NCBI GenBank assembly: GCA_001515945.1
Contig: LOER01000046.1
Span: 212,164-276,163 of the forward strand
DNA: 64,000 nucleotides
Direction: 5' to 3'
DNA from: Desulfitibacter sp. BRH_c19
GTDB taxonomy: Bacteria; Bacillota; DSM-16504; Desulfitibacterales; Desulfitibacteraceae
Each line of letters starts with the position of its first letter. The first letter of the stretch is position 1. The notes beneath the pieces were generated by a model that was not told the origin of the DNA, did no database searches, and saw only the letters and a list, made by a program, of their open reading frames with translations. A program made the translations under genes and the position numbers. Below, piece after piece: positions 44,915-54,843 of this stretch.

Positions 44915-45712
44915 CTAAACTGCATGGATATCCTTTTTGGAATAAATAAAATAACTAGCTGTAATAGCTGCAGCAATAAAACCTATTGCTGCAATAATAA
45001 AAGAAGTCTCATAGCTGGAATTTTGCACAATATAGGCTAAGTCAAAATATTCAAATGGAGTAATATAACGTAAAGCATCATCTCCAATAATAGATGCAAC
45101 CGCACTAACGATAAAGAATGTGAATACAGTACCCAAAGAGATCGGAAGTACTGATTTAATCTTAGTTACCACAACAGAAACTATAATTCCCAACGCCAGG
45201 AAAATAAGCTGAAGAAAAAACAATGTCAGAGAAATCATCAAGAATATTTTTGTACTATACTCTTTTGTTTCTACTAGGAATGCCATAGTTGTTGCTACCG
45301 TTATAAAAAATAGATTAGTAATTACTAATGAGGTTAAAGCTGCCAAAAGCTTTGAAGTCATAATCTGTGTACGGGTAACAGGTTTAGTCAAAAGAAAATC
45401 TGCAGTTTTTTCACGCACTTCCTTGGATACAATGGATGTACCTAAACTCATGGCCTGAATTGCTCCGACAAGTGAAATATATAAGAATACATAAGAATAA
45501 TATCCTATAATAGAACCTATATTTTCCACAGCAAGCCCGAATGCTATTCTTACTGCCTCTGGAAAACCTTCCATTAACTTTTTGAACTCTTCTGCCTCCT
45601 GCGAAAATGAGGGGAACATTGAAAGGAAAAGCACAATTATCCCAACTAGGGATAGGGTCCAAATAATAGTGAATTTCCTGTATGCCTTTAGTTCATGTAA
45701 AAACATATTCAT
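44915..45712 (-). CDS. ABC-2 type transporter permease (first of pair)
   Basis: 265 residues, six hydrophobic segments, MNMFLHELKAYRKFTIIWT at the N-terminus and VSKEVREKTADFLLTKPVTRTQIMTSKLLAAL in the cytoplasmic loop. It is a paralogue of the next permease with equal length, so the two probably form a heterodimeric channel. It follows the ATPase gene by 5 bases. Confidence 0.87.
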   Translation of the reverse strand: MNMFLHELKAYRKFTIIWTLSLVGIIVLFLSMFPSFSQEAEEFKKLMEGFPEAVRIAFGLAVENIGSIIGYYSYVFLYISLVGAIQAMSLGTSIVSKEVREKTADFLLTKPVTRTQIMTSKLLAALTSLVITNLFFITVATTMAFLVETKEYSTKIFLMISLTLFFLQLIFLALGIIVSVVVTKIKSVLPISLGTVFTFFIVSAVASIIGDDALRYITPFEYFDLAYIVQNSSYETSFIIAAIGFIAAAITASYFIYSKKDIHAV

Positions 45713-45717
45713 GACTA

Positions 45718-46602
45718 TCAGGCCTCCTTTTCATAGTAATGCATAAATATCTCTTCAAGATTTGGTTCCTCTACCCAAAGATTAGCGATCTCTATTTCGG
45801 ATATCTTTTTCATGATGAAATTAATGTTACCCCTAAACAGGAAGCTTACCATCTGATCCTTTATCTCTAGATCAGTGACACCAGTAGTATTAAAATAGTT
45901 CTTATCTAACTTTGATTTTGTTTCTATTTGGAATTTCTTATGGTTATTTTCTTTTAAGGTACTAATCTTTTCGACCTTTACGATTCTACCTTCTTTAATA
46001 ATGGCAACACGCTTACATAATCTCTGAACTTCACTTAAAATGTGAGAAGAAAAAAGAATAGTCGCTCCTTTTTTGTTTTCTTCTGCTAGTAAGTCAAAAA
46101 ATTTTTGCTGCATAAGTGGATCTAACCCACTAGTAGGTTCGTCAAGTATAATAAGTTTGGGTTCATGGAGTAGCCCTTGAACAATACCAACTTTCTTTTT
46201 GTTACCCAAAGATAAATCATCAATCCTTTTTTTAAGATCCAGATTCATGATTTCGGCTAATTCATGAATTCTTTTACTGCAATCCTTTTTATAAAAACTG
46301 GCAGAATAGTTCAGAAGATCAATAACTCTCATTTTGTCATAATAAAAAACTTCTGCTGGCAAGTAACCTATCTCCTTTTTTATTTCAGGACCAAATTGGA
46401 TAACGTCTTTACCAAAAATTGTGGCACTCCCGCTGGTTGGGTAAATCAATGATAATAAAGTTCTGATAGTCGTTGACTTACCTGCCCCGTTTGGTCCAAT
46501 GAAGCCAAAAATTTCTCCATCTTCAACATTAAAACTTATATCAATAATTCCTCGCGCCTTGCCATAATACTTGGTGAGATTTTTTATTTCAATAACATTC
46601 AC
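45718..46602 (-). CDS. ABC transporter ATPase (ABC-2 exporter operon)
   Basis: 294 residues. Walker A GPNGAGKSTT near 35-44, signature LSLGNKKKVGIVQGL near 135 (LSLG rather than LSGG), Walker B LIILDEPTSGLDPL near 155, H-loop SSHILSEV. A C-terminal domain of about 75 residues follows. The LSLGN signature is common in the subfamily of drug/bacteriocin exporters of this operon type. GTG start after GGAGAGGG. Confidence 0.9.
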   Translation of the reverse strand: MNVIEIKNLTKYYGKARGIIDISFNVEDGEIFGFIGPNGAGKSTTIRTLLSLIYPTSGSATIFGKDVIQFGPEIKKEIGYLPAEVFYYDKMRVIDLLNYSASFYKKDCSKRIHELAEIMNLDLKKRIDDLSLGNKKKVGIVQGLLHEPKLIILDEPTSGLDPLMQQKFFDLLAEENKKGATILFSSHILSEVQRLCKRVAIIKEGRIVKVEKISTLKENNHKKFQIETKSKLDKNYFNTTGVTDLEIKDQMVSFLFRGNINFIMKKISEIEIANLWVEEPNLEEIFMHYYEKEA

Positions 46603-46824
46603 TATAGAGCCCTCTCCTTCATGTTGCTTTCATCTATTAAAAGTATTTTTTACATGGCCCTTAGTAAATATCCATTTATGTTGATACATCACCAAAATTA
46701 AGTTGAATTATAAGAAAATATCTTGTTATAAGTTAATTTCCTTATATTTGTATTAAAACCATAATTGGTTTATAGTATTGCTATAGTTAGATAAACTTTC
46801 ATTAGAATTGTTAGGAGGTCTGCC

Positions 46825-47757
46825 ATGAAAGAGCCAATCGTAATGGCAAAAAATCTGCGAAAGAGCTATGGGGATTTGCAAGCAGTAAAAGGTATTGATT
46901 TTAAAATCTATCAAGGAGAATGTTTTGGAATTCTAGGACCAAATGGTGCCGGAAAAACTACTACTGTAGCCATGCTTTATTGCTTCTTACCTGTGACTAA
47001 AGGCCATTTGGAAGTGCTAGGAATGGATGTTACTAATTCTCCACGTCAAATTAAGATGAAATTAGGAGTTGTCCCTCAAGAAAACAATTTAGATTTGGAA
47101 TTAACGGTATTAGAAAACCTGATTATATACGCTAGTTATTTTGACATAAAAAAAAGAACAGCCGAAAAAAAAGCATTAGAACTACTGGCCTTTTTCAATT
47201 TAATGGAAAAGAAAGATATAAACGTGGAACAATTGTCAGGAGGAATGAAAAGACGGCTTGCTCTAGCCCGGGGGTTAATCAATAGCCCAGAAATGCTTAT
47301 ATTGGATGAGCCAACCACAGGTCTTGACCCTGAAGCAAGACATATTATTTGGCAGCATTTACGCCTATTAAAGCAGCAAGGTCTTACTATTGTCTTAACT
47401 ACCCACTATTTAGAAGAAGCCAGTCAGCTCTGTGACTATTTGTTTATTATTGACCAAGGTGAGATTATCGAAAGAGGTTCACCGAGAGAATTAGTTGAAA
47501 AGCACATTGGAAGGTATGTTTTAGAGTTGGAACTGCCTGCTGAAAAGCACCAATGCCTGTTAGAGGAATTGGATTCAAATGTTAAGGGATACAAGCTTTT
47601 AGGCAATACTCTATATCTTTATTTGAATAGCGAGGGTCAATATGCTGCAACCAAACTACAGCAGTACCCCTATATCTCTTATCAATTACTTCGTCCTGCA
47701 AATCTAGAGGATGTATTTTTAAAACTAACTGGGAAGGGGTTGTTAGGCGGTGAATAG
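46825..47757 (+). CDS. ABC transporter ATPase, NodI/DrrA-like
   Basis: 310 residues. Walker A GPNGAGKTTT near 38-47, GVVPQENNLDLELTVLENL, signature LSGGMKRRLALARGL near 138, Walker B MLILDEPTTGLDPEARH near 158, H-loop TTHYLEEA. The pattern is that of NodI/DrrA ATPases working with a single ABC-2 permease. TTAGGAGGTCTGCC precedes the ATG. Divergent from the other ABC operon with about 220 bases between. Confidence 0.9.
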   Translation: MKEPIVMAKNLRKSYGDLQAVKGIDFKIYQGECFGILGPNGAGKTTTVAMLYCFLPVTKGHLEVLGMDVTNSPRQIKMKLGVVPQENNLDLELTVLENLIIYASYFDIKKRTAEKKALELLAFFNLMEKKDINVEQLSGGMKRRLALARGLINSPEMLILDEPTTGLDPEARHIIWQHLRLLKQQGLTIVLTTHYLEEASQLCDYLFIIDQGEIIERGSPRELVEKHIGRYVLELELPAEKHQCLLEELDSNVKGYKLLGNTLYLYLNSEGQYAATKLQQYPYISYQLLRPANLEDVFLKLTGKGLLGGE

Positions 47758-48505
47758 GTGGGCTTTTAAGGTATTATGGCGGAACTTAATTGTGTTTAAA
47801 AAGACATGGTTGACCAATATGACTTTTTATTTTATAGAGCCCCTTTTATATTTATCTGCTATGGGCTTAGGCCTTGGGGCATTTATCGGAGAAATCAACG
47901 GTACCTCATATGTTCAATTTATTGCCCCAGGAATCATAGCTTCATCCGCCATGTGGGCAGCTGCTTCAGAAAGTACATATGGATCCTTTGTAAAAATGCA
48001 TTATCAAAAGATATATCACGCAATGGTTGCTGCACCTTTAAGTATTGAGGAAGTGGTTGCTGGAGAAATTCTCTACGCTGCTTTTAAGGCAGTAATTTAC
48101 GGTAGTATAATTCTATTAGTTATTACAGCCTTTGGCTTGGTTGCTTCCCCTTGGGCGTTACTTACTCCTTTAGTACTAGTATTAGCAGGGTTTGTTTTTG
48201 CTCTACTGGGGATGATTTGGACAGGACTTGTACCCAATATTGACACATTTTCTTTTTTCTTTACTTTAGTGGTTACGCCTATGTTTCTTTTTTCAGGGGT
48301 ATTTTTTCCCATTGATAATCTCCCAGGCTTTGTCCAAATTGCTGCCTGGTTTTTACCCCTTTTCCATGTGGTAGTCTTGCTTCGTTCTTTAGTTTTTGGA
48401 GAAATAGGCTTGTATTTACTAACTCACGTTGGAATATTAATCCTAACTATAGTAATTCTTTTCCCATTCCCCCAGCGTTTAATGAGAAAGAGGCTTGGAA
48501 TTTGA
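47750..48505 (+). CDS. ABC-2 type permease, NodJ/DrrB-like
   Basis: 251 residues with six hydrophobic segments. FIEPLLYLSAMGLGLGAFI and VQFIAPGIIASSAMWAAASES are typical of NodJ-type permeases, with TPMFLFSGVFFPIDNLP before the last helices. It overlaps the ATPase gene end by 8 bases. The pair forms a small exporter; its cargo (lipid-linked oligosaccharide, drug) cannot be told. Confidence 0.88.
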   Translation: MNRWAFKVLWRNLIVFKKTWLTNMTFYFIEPLLYLSAMGLGLGAFIGEINGTSYVQFIAPGIIASSAMWAAASESTYGSFVKMHYQKIYHAMVAAPLSIEEVVAGEILYAAFKAVIYGSIILLVITAFGLVASPWALLTPLVLVLAGFVFALLGMIWTGLVPNIDTFSFFFTLVVTPMFLFSGVFFPIDNLPGFVQIAAWFLPLFHVVVLLRSLVFGEIGLYLLTHVGILILTIVILFPFPQRLMRKRLGI

Positions 48506-48530
48506 GGAAAAACCAAGATCAGGTCATGCC

Positions 48531-49544
48531 ATGGGAATTATTAATAGTAAAAATTTCGGGAGATGCTTAAAAGTGATTTTATTTCCATTTATTTGTCTAG
48601 CTGTTGGTGTTTCCATTGGTTTAAGCAAGGTATCACATCAAATTAAGAATTACATAGATGCAATTCTCAACATAGGTTTAGTTATACTGATGTTGACCCT
48701 AGGAGCAAAAATTGGCAGCAATGATATCCTCGTCAGCAGCTTAGGATTGCTGGGGATTCGCTGTCTTGTTATTGCAATATTTGCAATAACCGGTAGTGTT
48801 TTGTTTACAATATTATTCGAAAAATCGCTTCTTCCTCTACATGAGGTAAGAATTAAATTAGCCCAGGAACAAATCTCTGCCGCACAGGAGATGAGTACTG
48901 AACAAACTAAAGAAGAAAAATCTTCTTATTTAGTCTGGATAATGCCTAGCTGCCTGATTGTCGGTATGGCTGGAGGATTTTGGGTGTTACAGACAAAGAC
49001 TGCTTACATAACAGAGTTTGCAAATATATTAGATCAATCACTCACATTTTCTTTAGTAATCCTTTATATTGGCGTAGGAACAAGTTTCGGAGTAAATAAG
49101 TGGGTTTTCCAGTACCTTAAATTACTCAGTTGGAGGATTTTTTTGGTCTCCGCAGCAGTTCTACTTGGAAGTCTAGCAGGAGGAGGACTAGCTGGAATCT
49201 TATTAAATATGCCAATATATATCAGCGTTGGTGCTGCTGCTGGTATGAGTTATTACAGCATGACTGGTGCGATGTTGACACAGGCTTACGGAATTGAAGC
49301 TGGGGCTTACGGATTTTTAGTAAATGTCACTAGGGAGTTTCTAACGGTTCTATTACTTCCATTTCTAGTTCAAATAAGTTTAGGAAGCCCTATAGCTTCG
49401 GGTGCTGCAGGAAATATGGATACCATGTTGGTTCCAATAACAAGGTTTGTCGGTGTGGAACTTGGTATCGTTACACTCATCACCGGTACAATCCTTACAC
49501 TTCTAGTACCTATATTACTATCTTTATTGATATACATCATTTAA
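48531..49544 (+). CDS. lysO: LysO-family lysine exporter (DUF340)
   Basis: About 337 residues with eight or more hydrophobic segments. LNIGLVILMLTLGAKIGSN near 45-63 and the C-terminal GAAAGMSYYSMTGAMLTQAYG and GFLVNVTREFLTVLLLPF are signatures of LysO (YbjE). It exports L-lysine and thialysine in E. coli. The start is placed at the ATG following CAGGTC; an in-frame TTG 36 bases earlier overlaps the permease gene. It may be co-transcribed with the ABC pair. Confidence 0.85.
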   Translation: MGIINSKNFGRCLKVILFPFICLAVGVSIGLSKVSHQIKNYIDAILNIGLVILMLTLGAKIGSNDILVSSLGLLGIRCLVIAIFAITGSVLFTILFEKSLLPLHEVRIKLAQEQISAAQEMSTEQTKEEKSSYLVWIMPSCLIVGMAGGFWVLQTKTAYITEFANILDQSLTFSLVILYIGVGTSFGVNKWVFQYLKLLSWRIFLVSAAVLLGSLAGGGLAGILLNMPIYISVGAAAGMSYYSMTGAMLTQAYGIEAGAYGFLVNVTREFLTVLLLPFLVQISLGSPIASGAAGNMDTMLVPITRFVGVELGIVTLITGTILTLLVPILLSLLIYII

Positions 49545-49597
49545 AAATTTTCTCCATTACACTAATAAATTTGCCATGTTCTTGATACATTTTTCTT

Positions 49598-49993
49598 TTA
49601 ATCCATATCATCGTCATACCTTATATTTTTAACAACTATAGGATTATCTATATTCATTAGTTGAGATGTTAGTACCTGATACAATGCATCCTTTTCACTT
49701 AAATTCGCGTCCATAACAATATCATATCATACCTCCACTTTCTCACCCACGTCAATGTCCTCAGGAGCATTCGCAAACCAAATAGCATCATAATATTCCG
49801 AAATACCTCCTGTTGCACTAAAATCTTATGCCTTTGGATTAACTACAAGTATTCTTCCACCTTCTTTATCCATAACATATCCGATAATTCCAGGTTCATC
49901 ACTTGTCGAAGGATCTTCAACTATACTTTGATTACAGCCCAATAGTGTTACAGTCAGCAATAACAAGATCGTTATTAAAAATATTTTTTTCAA
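49598..49993 (-). pseudogene. DUF3221 lipoprotein gene interrupted by two in-frame stops
   Basis: One continuous frame of 131 codons from a TTG start after GGGGTGTTTA reads KKIFLITILLLLTVTLLGC (lipoprotein signal with lipobox LLGC), IIGYVMDKEGGRILVVNPKA, a TAA at 49828-49826, DFSATGGISEYYDAIWFANAPED, VGEKVEV, a TGA at 49729-49727, YDIVMDANLSEKDALYQVL and VVKNIRYDDDMD. It matches the DUF3221/YobA plan throughout with no frameshift. The TGA stands where Trp is expected. Confidence 0.75.
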
Positions 49994-50123
49994 ATAAACA
50001 CCCCATTTACAAAAATCTATATATTTTCAGACGTATAACACCTTAATAATGTTCGATAGTGTTCAATATATTTCAACCTGATGAATGTTTCCATGAAAAT
50101 AACCCCCTGCACACAAGTGTGAT

Positions 50124-52145
50124 TTAATTCTGCTTTTCAAAAACAAATAGCAACTGTCCTTCTTTGACAATATCATTGAGCTTCCCGTGAATTTCAACAA
50201 CCTGACCATCAAATGGAGCTTTTACTGTATTCTCCATTTTCATTGCTTCAATATTTGCAATTTCTTCCCCATTATGTACTAAATCACCAACCTTTAGAGC
50301 TCCCCTTTTAGGATTGCCAATTCGCCATAGGTTTCCATTTAATGGCGACCCCACTTCCCCTGTACTTTTGGCCATCCTAGTTTCCACTTTCTTAGCTCTT
50401 GGAGTCTTAATAGAGTAAACCCTAGTCTGATTGTTTACCTTCATAACAACATGAACATAACCCTCATGTTCACTACCTATTGAAACAAGCTCTATAGTAC
50501 AAGGCTTGCCCCAAAACTCAAATTCAACTTTGCACCCAGGCTTTAGTAAACCTTCACGCCAGACAGATGTCGGTAAAACTAATGGAGCTTCTCCGTAGTT
50601 TTCTCTGAATCGAATAAACTCCAAGCTATCCTTAGGATGCATAAGATAAAGAATAAACTCATCCTCTTCAGGTTGTCTACCCAAGGCCTCAATAAGATCA
50701 CTCTTTAGCTTTCCAAGATTCTCTTCCTCTAATAAATCTAAAGGAGACAGTTCGCTTCGATTCGCCACATGCTTCTTCCATTCATCACCAAAGGTACTCC
50801 TATAAACCCAGTCCTCAGGCCATCCCATTGGAAGTTTGCCATATTTTCCCAGGATAAGGTTTTTAAAGTCACCTGTAGTTTGTCTAAAAAGTAGGTAAAG
50901 CTCCTCCTGCTCTTCTTCGCTCATAGCCTCAATATCTTGTTTACCCTCTTCAACAAACTTTTTTAAAAGTTGAATAATATGCCTTACTCCTGTCTCGCCC
51001 TTTTCCTTTTGGTATTTATTTATAATACCACTACAGGTTACCCAGGTAATTTGAGAGCCAGGAGTAACATCAAGATATTTAATAATTCTATTGTACAGAG
51101 ACATCATAGTTAAAATATCTGGCATAAGATGCAGAAATCGACCTTTTTCAGCCTGTTCAAAAGAACTGGGAAATGCACCTCCTGGCATTCTATGATCAAC
51201 TACAGTATAATCAAATCCTTTAAATGGTGATTCTGCCCAATCATAATCTCCAATCCAGTCACGTACTTTGTGAACAGCTATCTCTGCCTCATTTAAGTTG
51301 AGGTTTACTGAAATCCCTTCTTCTTCTAAAAGTGCTCGAACTGCTAAAATTGGTGGTTGACCGTAAAAACGTGTTAGTGAATCCTCCTGAACATCTAGAG
51401 CCTTTGCACCAGCCTTGGCAGCTGCCACTAGAGCAGGAACCGCCAATCCATCCGTAGCATGTCTGTGATATTGAATTACAAGATCAGGATATTTTTGCTT
51501 GATGGTATCTATAAGGCTACTTATTCGTTGCGGGCTGCCGACTCCCGCCATATCCTTTACACAAAGAATAATTTCATTGGTACCTGCACAGAGCCCAACA
51601 ATATCATCAACCACTTGAAGGTAATAGCTGTTTGTTGCCCAATCTGATTGGGTAAAACATATGGTTGGTTCAAAGAGTCTACCCCTCTTCATGACTTCTT
51701 CTGCCAATGCACGCATATTTCTTACATCATTTAAAAAGGAAAAACACCTCCATACATCTATATCAACATTAGCAGCAACATATTTAATTATATTTGGAGG
51801 ATATGGACGGTAGCCCCACAGGTTAGTTTCTCTAACTAATGTCTGAAGTAACACACGTGGCATTGCTTTTCTTAATTGTTCCATTTCTTCGAATGGGCTT
51901 TCCTTTCTATTCATTACCCCAACGTGCCACCTTGCACCTCCGTGGCTTTCTACACTTAACAAACCCATCTTATTATAATGGGGAGCAAGGGTATTTAAGT
52001 CATAACTACGAAGCCGATTTTTATAATCAGACTGTCCAGCATCTCTCATCGAAGTAGAGGTTAAACATATGCCTTCTAAAGATCTTATCCGATTGATAAT
52101 CTCTCGGGGTGCCATGCCTGGTTCTACAAATATATAATCCTTCAT
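50124..52145 (-). CDS. pyruvate carboxylase-type carboxyltransferase subunit with biotinyl domain
   Basis: About 673 residues. An HMGL-like TIM barrel (about 1-290: TSTSMRDAGQS, ETNLWGYRPYP, CVKDMAGVG, YHRHATDGLAVP) is followed by a carboxylase C-terminal domain (PGGAFPSSFEQ) and a biotinyl domain (about 600-673) with the biotinylation motif EAMKMENT. It transfers carboxyl from biotin to pyruvate or a related acid. Several core motifs differ from classical pyruvate carboxylase (RDAGQS instead of RDAHQS; DVQEDSLTRFYGQPP), so the acceptor may not be pyruvate. Start after GAGGTGTAATTTG. Confidence 0.85.
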   Translation of the reverse strand: MKDYIFVEPGMAPREIINRIRSLEGICLTSTSMRDAGQSDYKNRLRSYDLNTLAPHYNKMGLLSVESHGGARWHVGVMNRKESPFEEMEQLRKAMPRVLLQTLVRETNLWGYRPYPPNIIKYVAANVDIDVWRCFSFLNDVRNMRALAEEVMKRGRLFEPTICFTQSDWATNSYYLQVVDDIVGLCAGTNEIILCVKDMAGVGSPQRISSLIDTIKQKYPDLVIQYHRHATDGLAVPALVAAAKAGAKALDVQEDSLTRFYGQPPILAVRALLEEEGISVNLNLNEAEIAVHKVRDWIGDYDWAESPFKGFDYTVVDHRMPGGAFPSSFEQAEKGRFLHLMPDILTMMSLYNRIIKYLDVTPGSQITWVTCSGIINKYQKEKGETGVRHIIQLLKKFVEEGKQDIEAMSEEEQEELYLLFRQTTGDFKNLILGKYGKLPMGWPEDWVYRSTFGDEWKKHVANRSELSPLDLLEEENLGKLKSDLIEALGRQPEEDEFILYLMHPKDSLEFIRFRENYGEAPLVLPTSVWREGLLKPGCKVEFEFWGKPCTIELVSIGSEHEGYVHVVMKVNNQTRVYSIKTPRAKKVETRMAKSTGEVGSPLNGNLWRIGNPKRGALKVGDLVHNGEEIANIEAMKMENTVKAPFDGQVVEIHGKLNDIVKEGQLLFVFEKQN

Positions 52146-52156
52146 CAAATTACACC

Positions 52157-53614
52157 TCAAATCCATTTTGGAGTGCCTAATGCTGAAACTTCAGCTACAT
52201 ACTTTGCTACCTTAAGCATCTCATCTTCACTATCTTTTTCAATAAACTTGGAAACAAGTTCCTCCATATGTTCTTCTATAAAACGAGTAGAAAATTCACC
52301 TTCTATAAATTTAGGATGCCGAATTATACTTAAGAGTAACGGGGCCAAGGTTTTAACCCCTTCAACGCGAAGATTTTTACTGATAGCCCTGTCCATAACT
52401 CTAATTGCATCCCTACGATCAGCACCCGTAGCCATAATGAGCATAACTAAGGAATCATAGTATGGAGGTATTTCTGCTCCTTCATAGAACCCAGGAGATA
52501 TTCTAACAGCTGGTCCTTGAGGTGAATGCATCCGTGTGATAGTACCAAAGGATGGACTAAATTGGCGAGGGTCTTCAGCATTTAAGCGGACTTCAAGTGA
52601 CCATCTATTTGATACTATATCAGATTGCATAAATGGCAGGGGTTTCCCCTTAGCTATGTCTATCATAATACCAACTATGTCCAACCCAGTAGTCAATTCA
52701 GTAATACCATGCTCTACCTGTAGCCTAGTGTTTACTTCCAGAAAATAAAACTTCCTTTTGGGTGCATCAAAAATAAACTCAACAGTCCCTGCAGATACAT
52801 ATCCAATTTTTTGCATCAGTCTTACAGCAGCATTGCAAAATTCTCGACGTAATCCTGTATCTAACGATGGAGATGGAGTTTCCTCAACGATTTTTTGGTT
52901 GCGTCTCTGAATGGTACATTCTCGTTCATAAAGGTGAACAACATTACCATATTCATCAGCGACAATCTGCACTTCAATGTGTCGTCCACGCTCTATATAT
53001 TTTTCTACAAGCACCCTATCATCTCCAAAAGACTTCATTCCTTCGGAGCGAACCTGTGAAAGAGCTTCCCCAATTTGTTCATTGTTTTCAACCTTGAGCA
53101 TTCCCTTACCTCCACCCCCTGCAGAGGCTTTAATCATAATGGGAAAGTCAACTCTCTCACTTTCCATCCAATGTGTGATCTCTTCAACAGTAGTAAGGTT
53201 ATCACTTCCTGGTATTACAGGAATACCTATGGATGCAGCTACTTTTTTTGATTCAATTTTATCCCCCATTGCGCGAATCACTTCAGGTGGCGGCCCGATC
53301 CAGATTAACCCTGCCTCCATCACTTTTCGAGCAAAAAGATCATTTTCAGCGAGAAAACCCCACCCTGGATGTACAGCATCTGAGCTTGTCTTTAGGGCAG
53401 CGTCTATGATTTTATCAATATTTAGATATGAATCACCCGGCGGCGCATCACCAATATGTACTGCAGAATCTGCCATGTGGACATGCTGTGAAAGACGGTC
53501 TGGAGTACTATAAACTGCAGCATTCTTTATTTTTAGATCCCGGCAGGTATGCATGATTCTTACCGCTGGCACACCACGGTTAGCTACTAACACTTTATTG
53601 ATCTTTCTTTCCAT
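52157..53614 (-). CDS. biotin carboxylase subunit
   Basis: 485 residues in the usual three parts: N-terminal INKVLVANRGVPAVRI, ATP-grasp (KASAGGGGKGM near 165-175, ERECTIQRRNQKIVEE near 232, FLEVNTRLQVEHGITE near 290) and a C-terminal RLNAEDPRQFSP domain. It carboxylates biotin on the partner subunit using ATP and bicarbonate. NRGVPA replaces the usual NRGEIA, and QRRNQK replaces QRRHQK, so it belongs to a diverged branch. AGGAGGTAATAGA precedes the ATG; 11 bases separate it from the carboxyltransferase start. Confidence 0.88.
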   Translation of the reverse strand: MERKINKVLVANRGVPAVRIMHTCRDLKIKNAAVYSTPDRLSQHVHMADSAVHIGDAPPGDSYLNIDKIIDAALKTSSDAVHPGWGFLAENDLFARKVMEAGLIWIGPPPEVIRAMGDKIESKKVAASIGIPVIPGSDNLTTVEEITHWMESERVDFPIMIKASAGGGGKGMLKVENNEQIGEALSQVRSEGMKSFGDDRVLVEKYIERGRHIEVQIVADEYGNVVHLYERECTIQRRNQKIVEETPSPSLDTGLRREFCNAAVRLMQKIGYVSAGTVEFIFDAPKRKFYFLEVNTRLQVEHGITELTTGLDIVGIMIDIAKGKPLPFMQSDIVSNRWSLEVRLNAEDPRQFSPSFGTITRMHSPQGPAVRISPGFYEGAEIPPYYDSLVMLIMATGADRRDAIRVMDRAISKNLRVEGVKTLAPLLLSIIRHPKFIEGEFSTRFIEEHMEELVSKFIEKDSEDEMLKVAKYVAEVSALGTPKWI

Positions 53615-53920
53615 TCTATTACCTCCTCATCATACAGAGTAAGAAAACTTATATCTTTATAAATTCCCCCCAGTCACTAGTGAGAGTCTAATCTAATATT
53701 ATAATCTAACTTTCCCTATTGTTTATAGTACTCAAATATATTACAAAATACACTTATCGTCTAGATTTCTCCAAAATAATCAGCTAACAATCTTAAATAC
53801 TGCAATCATAAAGATATAAATTATCTTTACTATAAGAGTTAAATCCATTCCTGTAAAGGTAAAATGTATTTGTATACAAAATTCTTCTTAAGATACTATT
53901 AGCGGATATACCTAGAATAA

Positions 53921-53946
53921 AAAATCACCCTCGAAGGAGTGATTCT
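53921..53946 (-). terminator. intrinsic terminator of the MerR-type gene
   Basis: On the minus strand AATCACTCC, TTCG, AGGGTGATT pair with one mismatch and are followed by a T-run. The remainder of the 53615-53965 gap shows no gene. Confidence 0.75.
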
Positions 53947-53965
53947 CTTAAATATAGAAATTAGC

Positions 53966-54778
53966 CTATTTTTTAATTATTGGCACCTGCAACTCTGTGA
54001 GCCAATCGTTCTCATTTTCCTTATTCCAGATTCCGTCAATATATGATTCTCTAGGGTTTTCACAAGGTGTATAATTGTTATCAGCTATCCACATAAACAA
54101 ATGGGCATAAGCATTACCAATTGTTCTATATGGTCCTTTATGTAATACACAAGCTGCAGTTGGAACTCTATCTATCTTTTTGAATTTGATGGTGCCTGTG
54201 TCAGTTCCCATAGATGTAACTGCTTCACAATACTCCACATCAATATCCTTTTCCTTATATTCACCATCATGATAAATAATAAAGCAATATTCTGGTACAG
54301 CACATTTCAGATCAGGGTTAGCCTTGCTTACTTCCTCCCCTATCTTTGGAATAATATCAAAGTAATAATCATAATTTGGGATAACCATCCGTTTAGAATA
54401 GACGAGAACCTCCGGAAGCTCTTTTAATACAACTTCATAACTCATATTGAAATCCTCCTTCATTTTTTCAAGATAATGCGTAATTTGTGAGAGCTGTTGT
54501 TGGTTGTCTTCAATTAATTCTTCAAGCTCCAGTTTTCGTTCCATAAAAACTCCGGCAATATTTCGGCCGTTTAATATTGCTAGAATTTCATCGATTGAAA
54601 ACCCGATTTGACGAAGAGCTATAATCTTGTGGAGCTTTGGCAGTTGCTCAGAAGTATAGTACCGATAACCATTTTCTCTATCTACAAAAGCAGGTTTTAG
54701 TAACCCCATTTCATCATAATATCTTAGAGTTTTGACAGTTACTTTGTTGATTTTTGAGAATAGTCCTATTCGATACAC
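53966..54778 (-). CDS. MerR-family regulator with GyrI-like effector domain (BmrR/TipA type)
   Basis: 270 residues. The N-terminal MerR helix-turn-helix reads RIGLFSKINKVTVKTLRYYDEMGLLKPAF and GYRYYTSEQLPKLHKIIALRQIGFSIDEI (about 3-66), then a coiled-coil dimer helix, then a GyrI-like ligand domain (about 115-270, VPTAACVLHKGPYRTIGNAYAHLFMWI). Such proteins sense drugs or small aromatic molecules. GTG start after GGAGTGAGAAATT. Confidence 0.9.
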   Translation of the reverse strand: MYRIGLFSKINKVTVKTLRYYDEMGLLKPAFVDRENGYRYYTSEQLPKLHKIIALRQIGFSIDEILAILNGRNIAGVFMERKLELEELIEDNQQQLSQITHYLEKMKEDFNMSYEVVLKELPEVLVYSKRMVIPNYDYYFDIIPKIGEEVSKANPDLKCAVPEYCFIIYHDGEYKEKDIDVEYCEAVTSMGTDTGTIKFKKIDRVPTAACVLHKGPYRTIGNAYAHLFMWIADNNYTPCENPRESYIDGIWNKENENDWLTELQVPIIKK

Positions 54779-54843
54779 AATTTCTCACTCCATACACATT
54801 ATTTGTTTATGGTTTCAATATAAATGCTCCCCTAACGGGAGAG

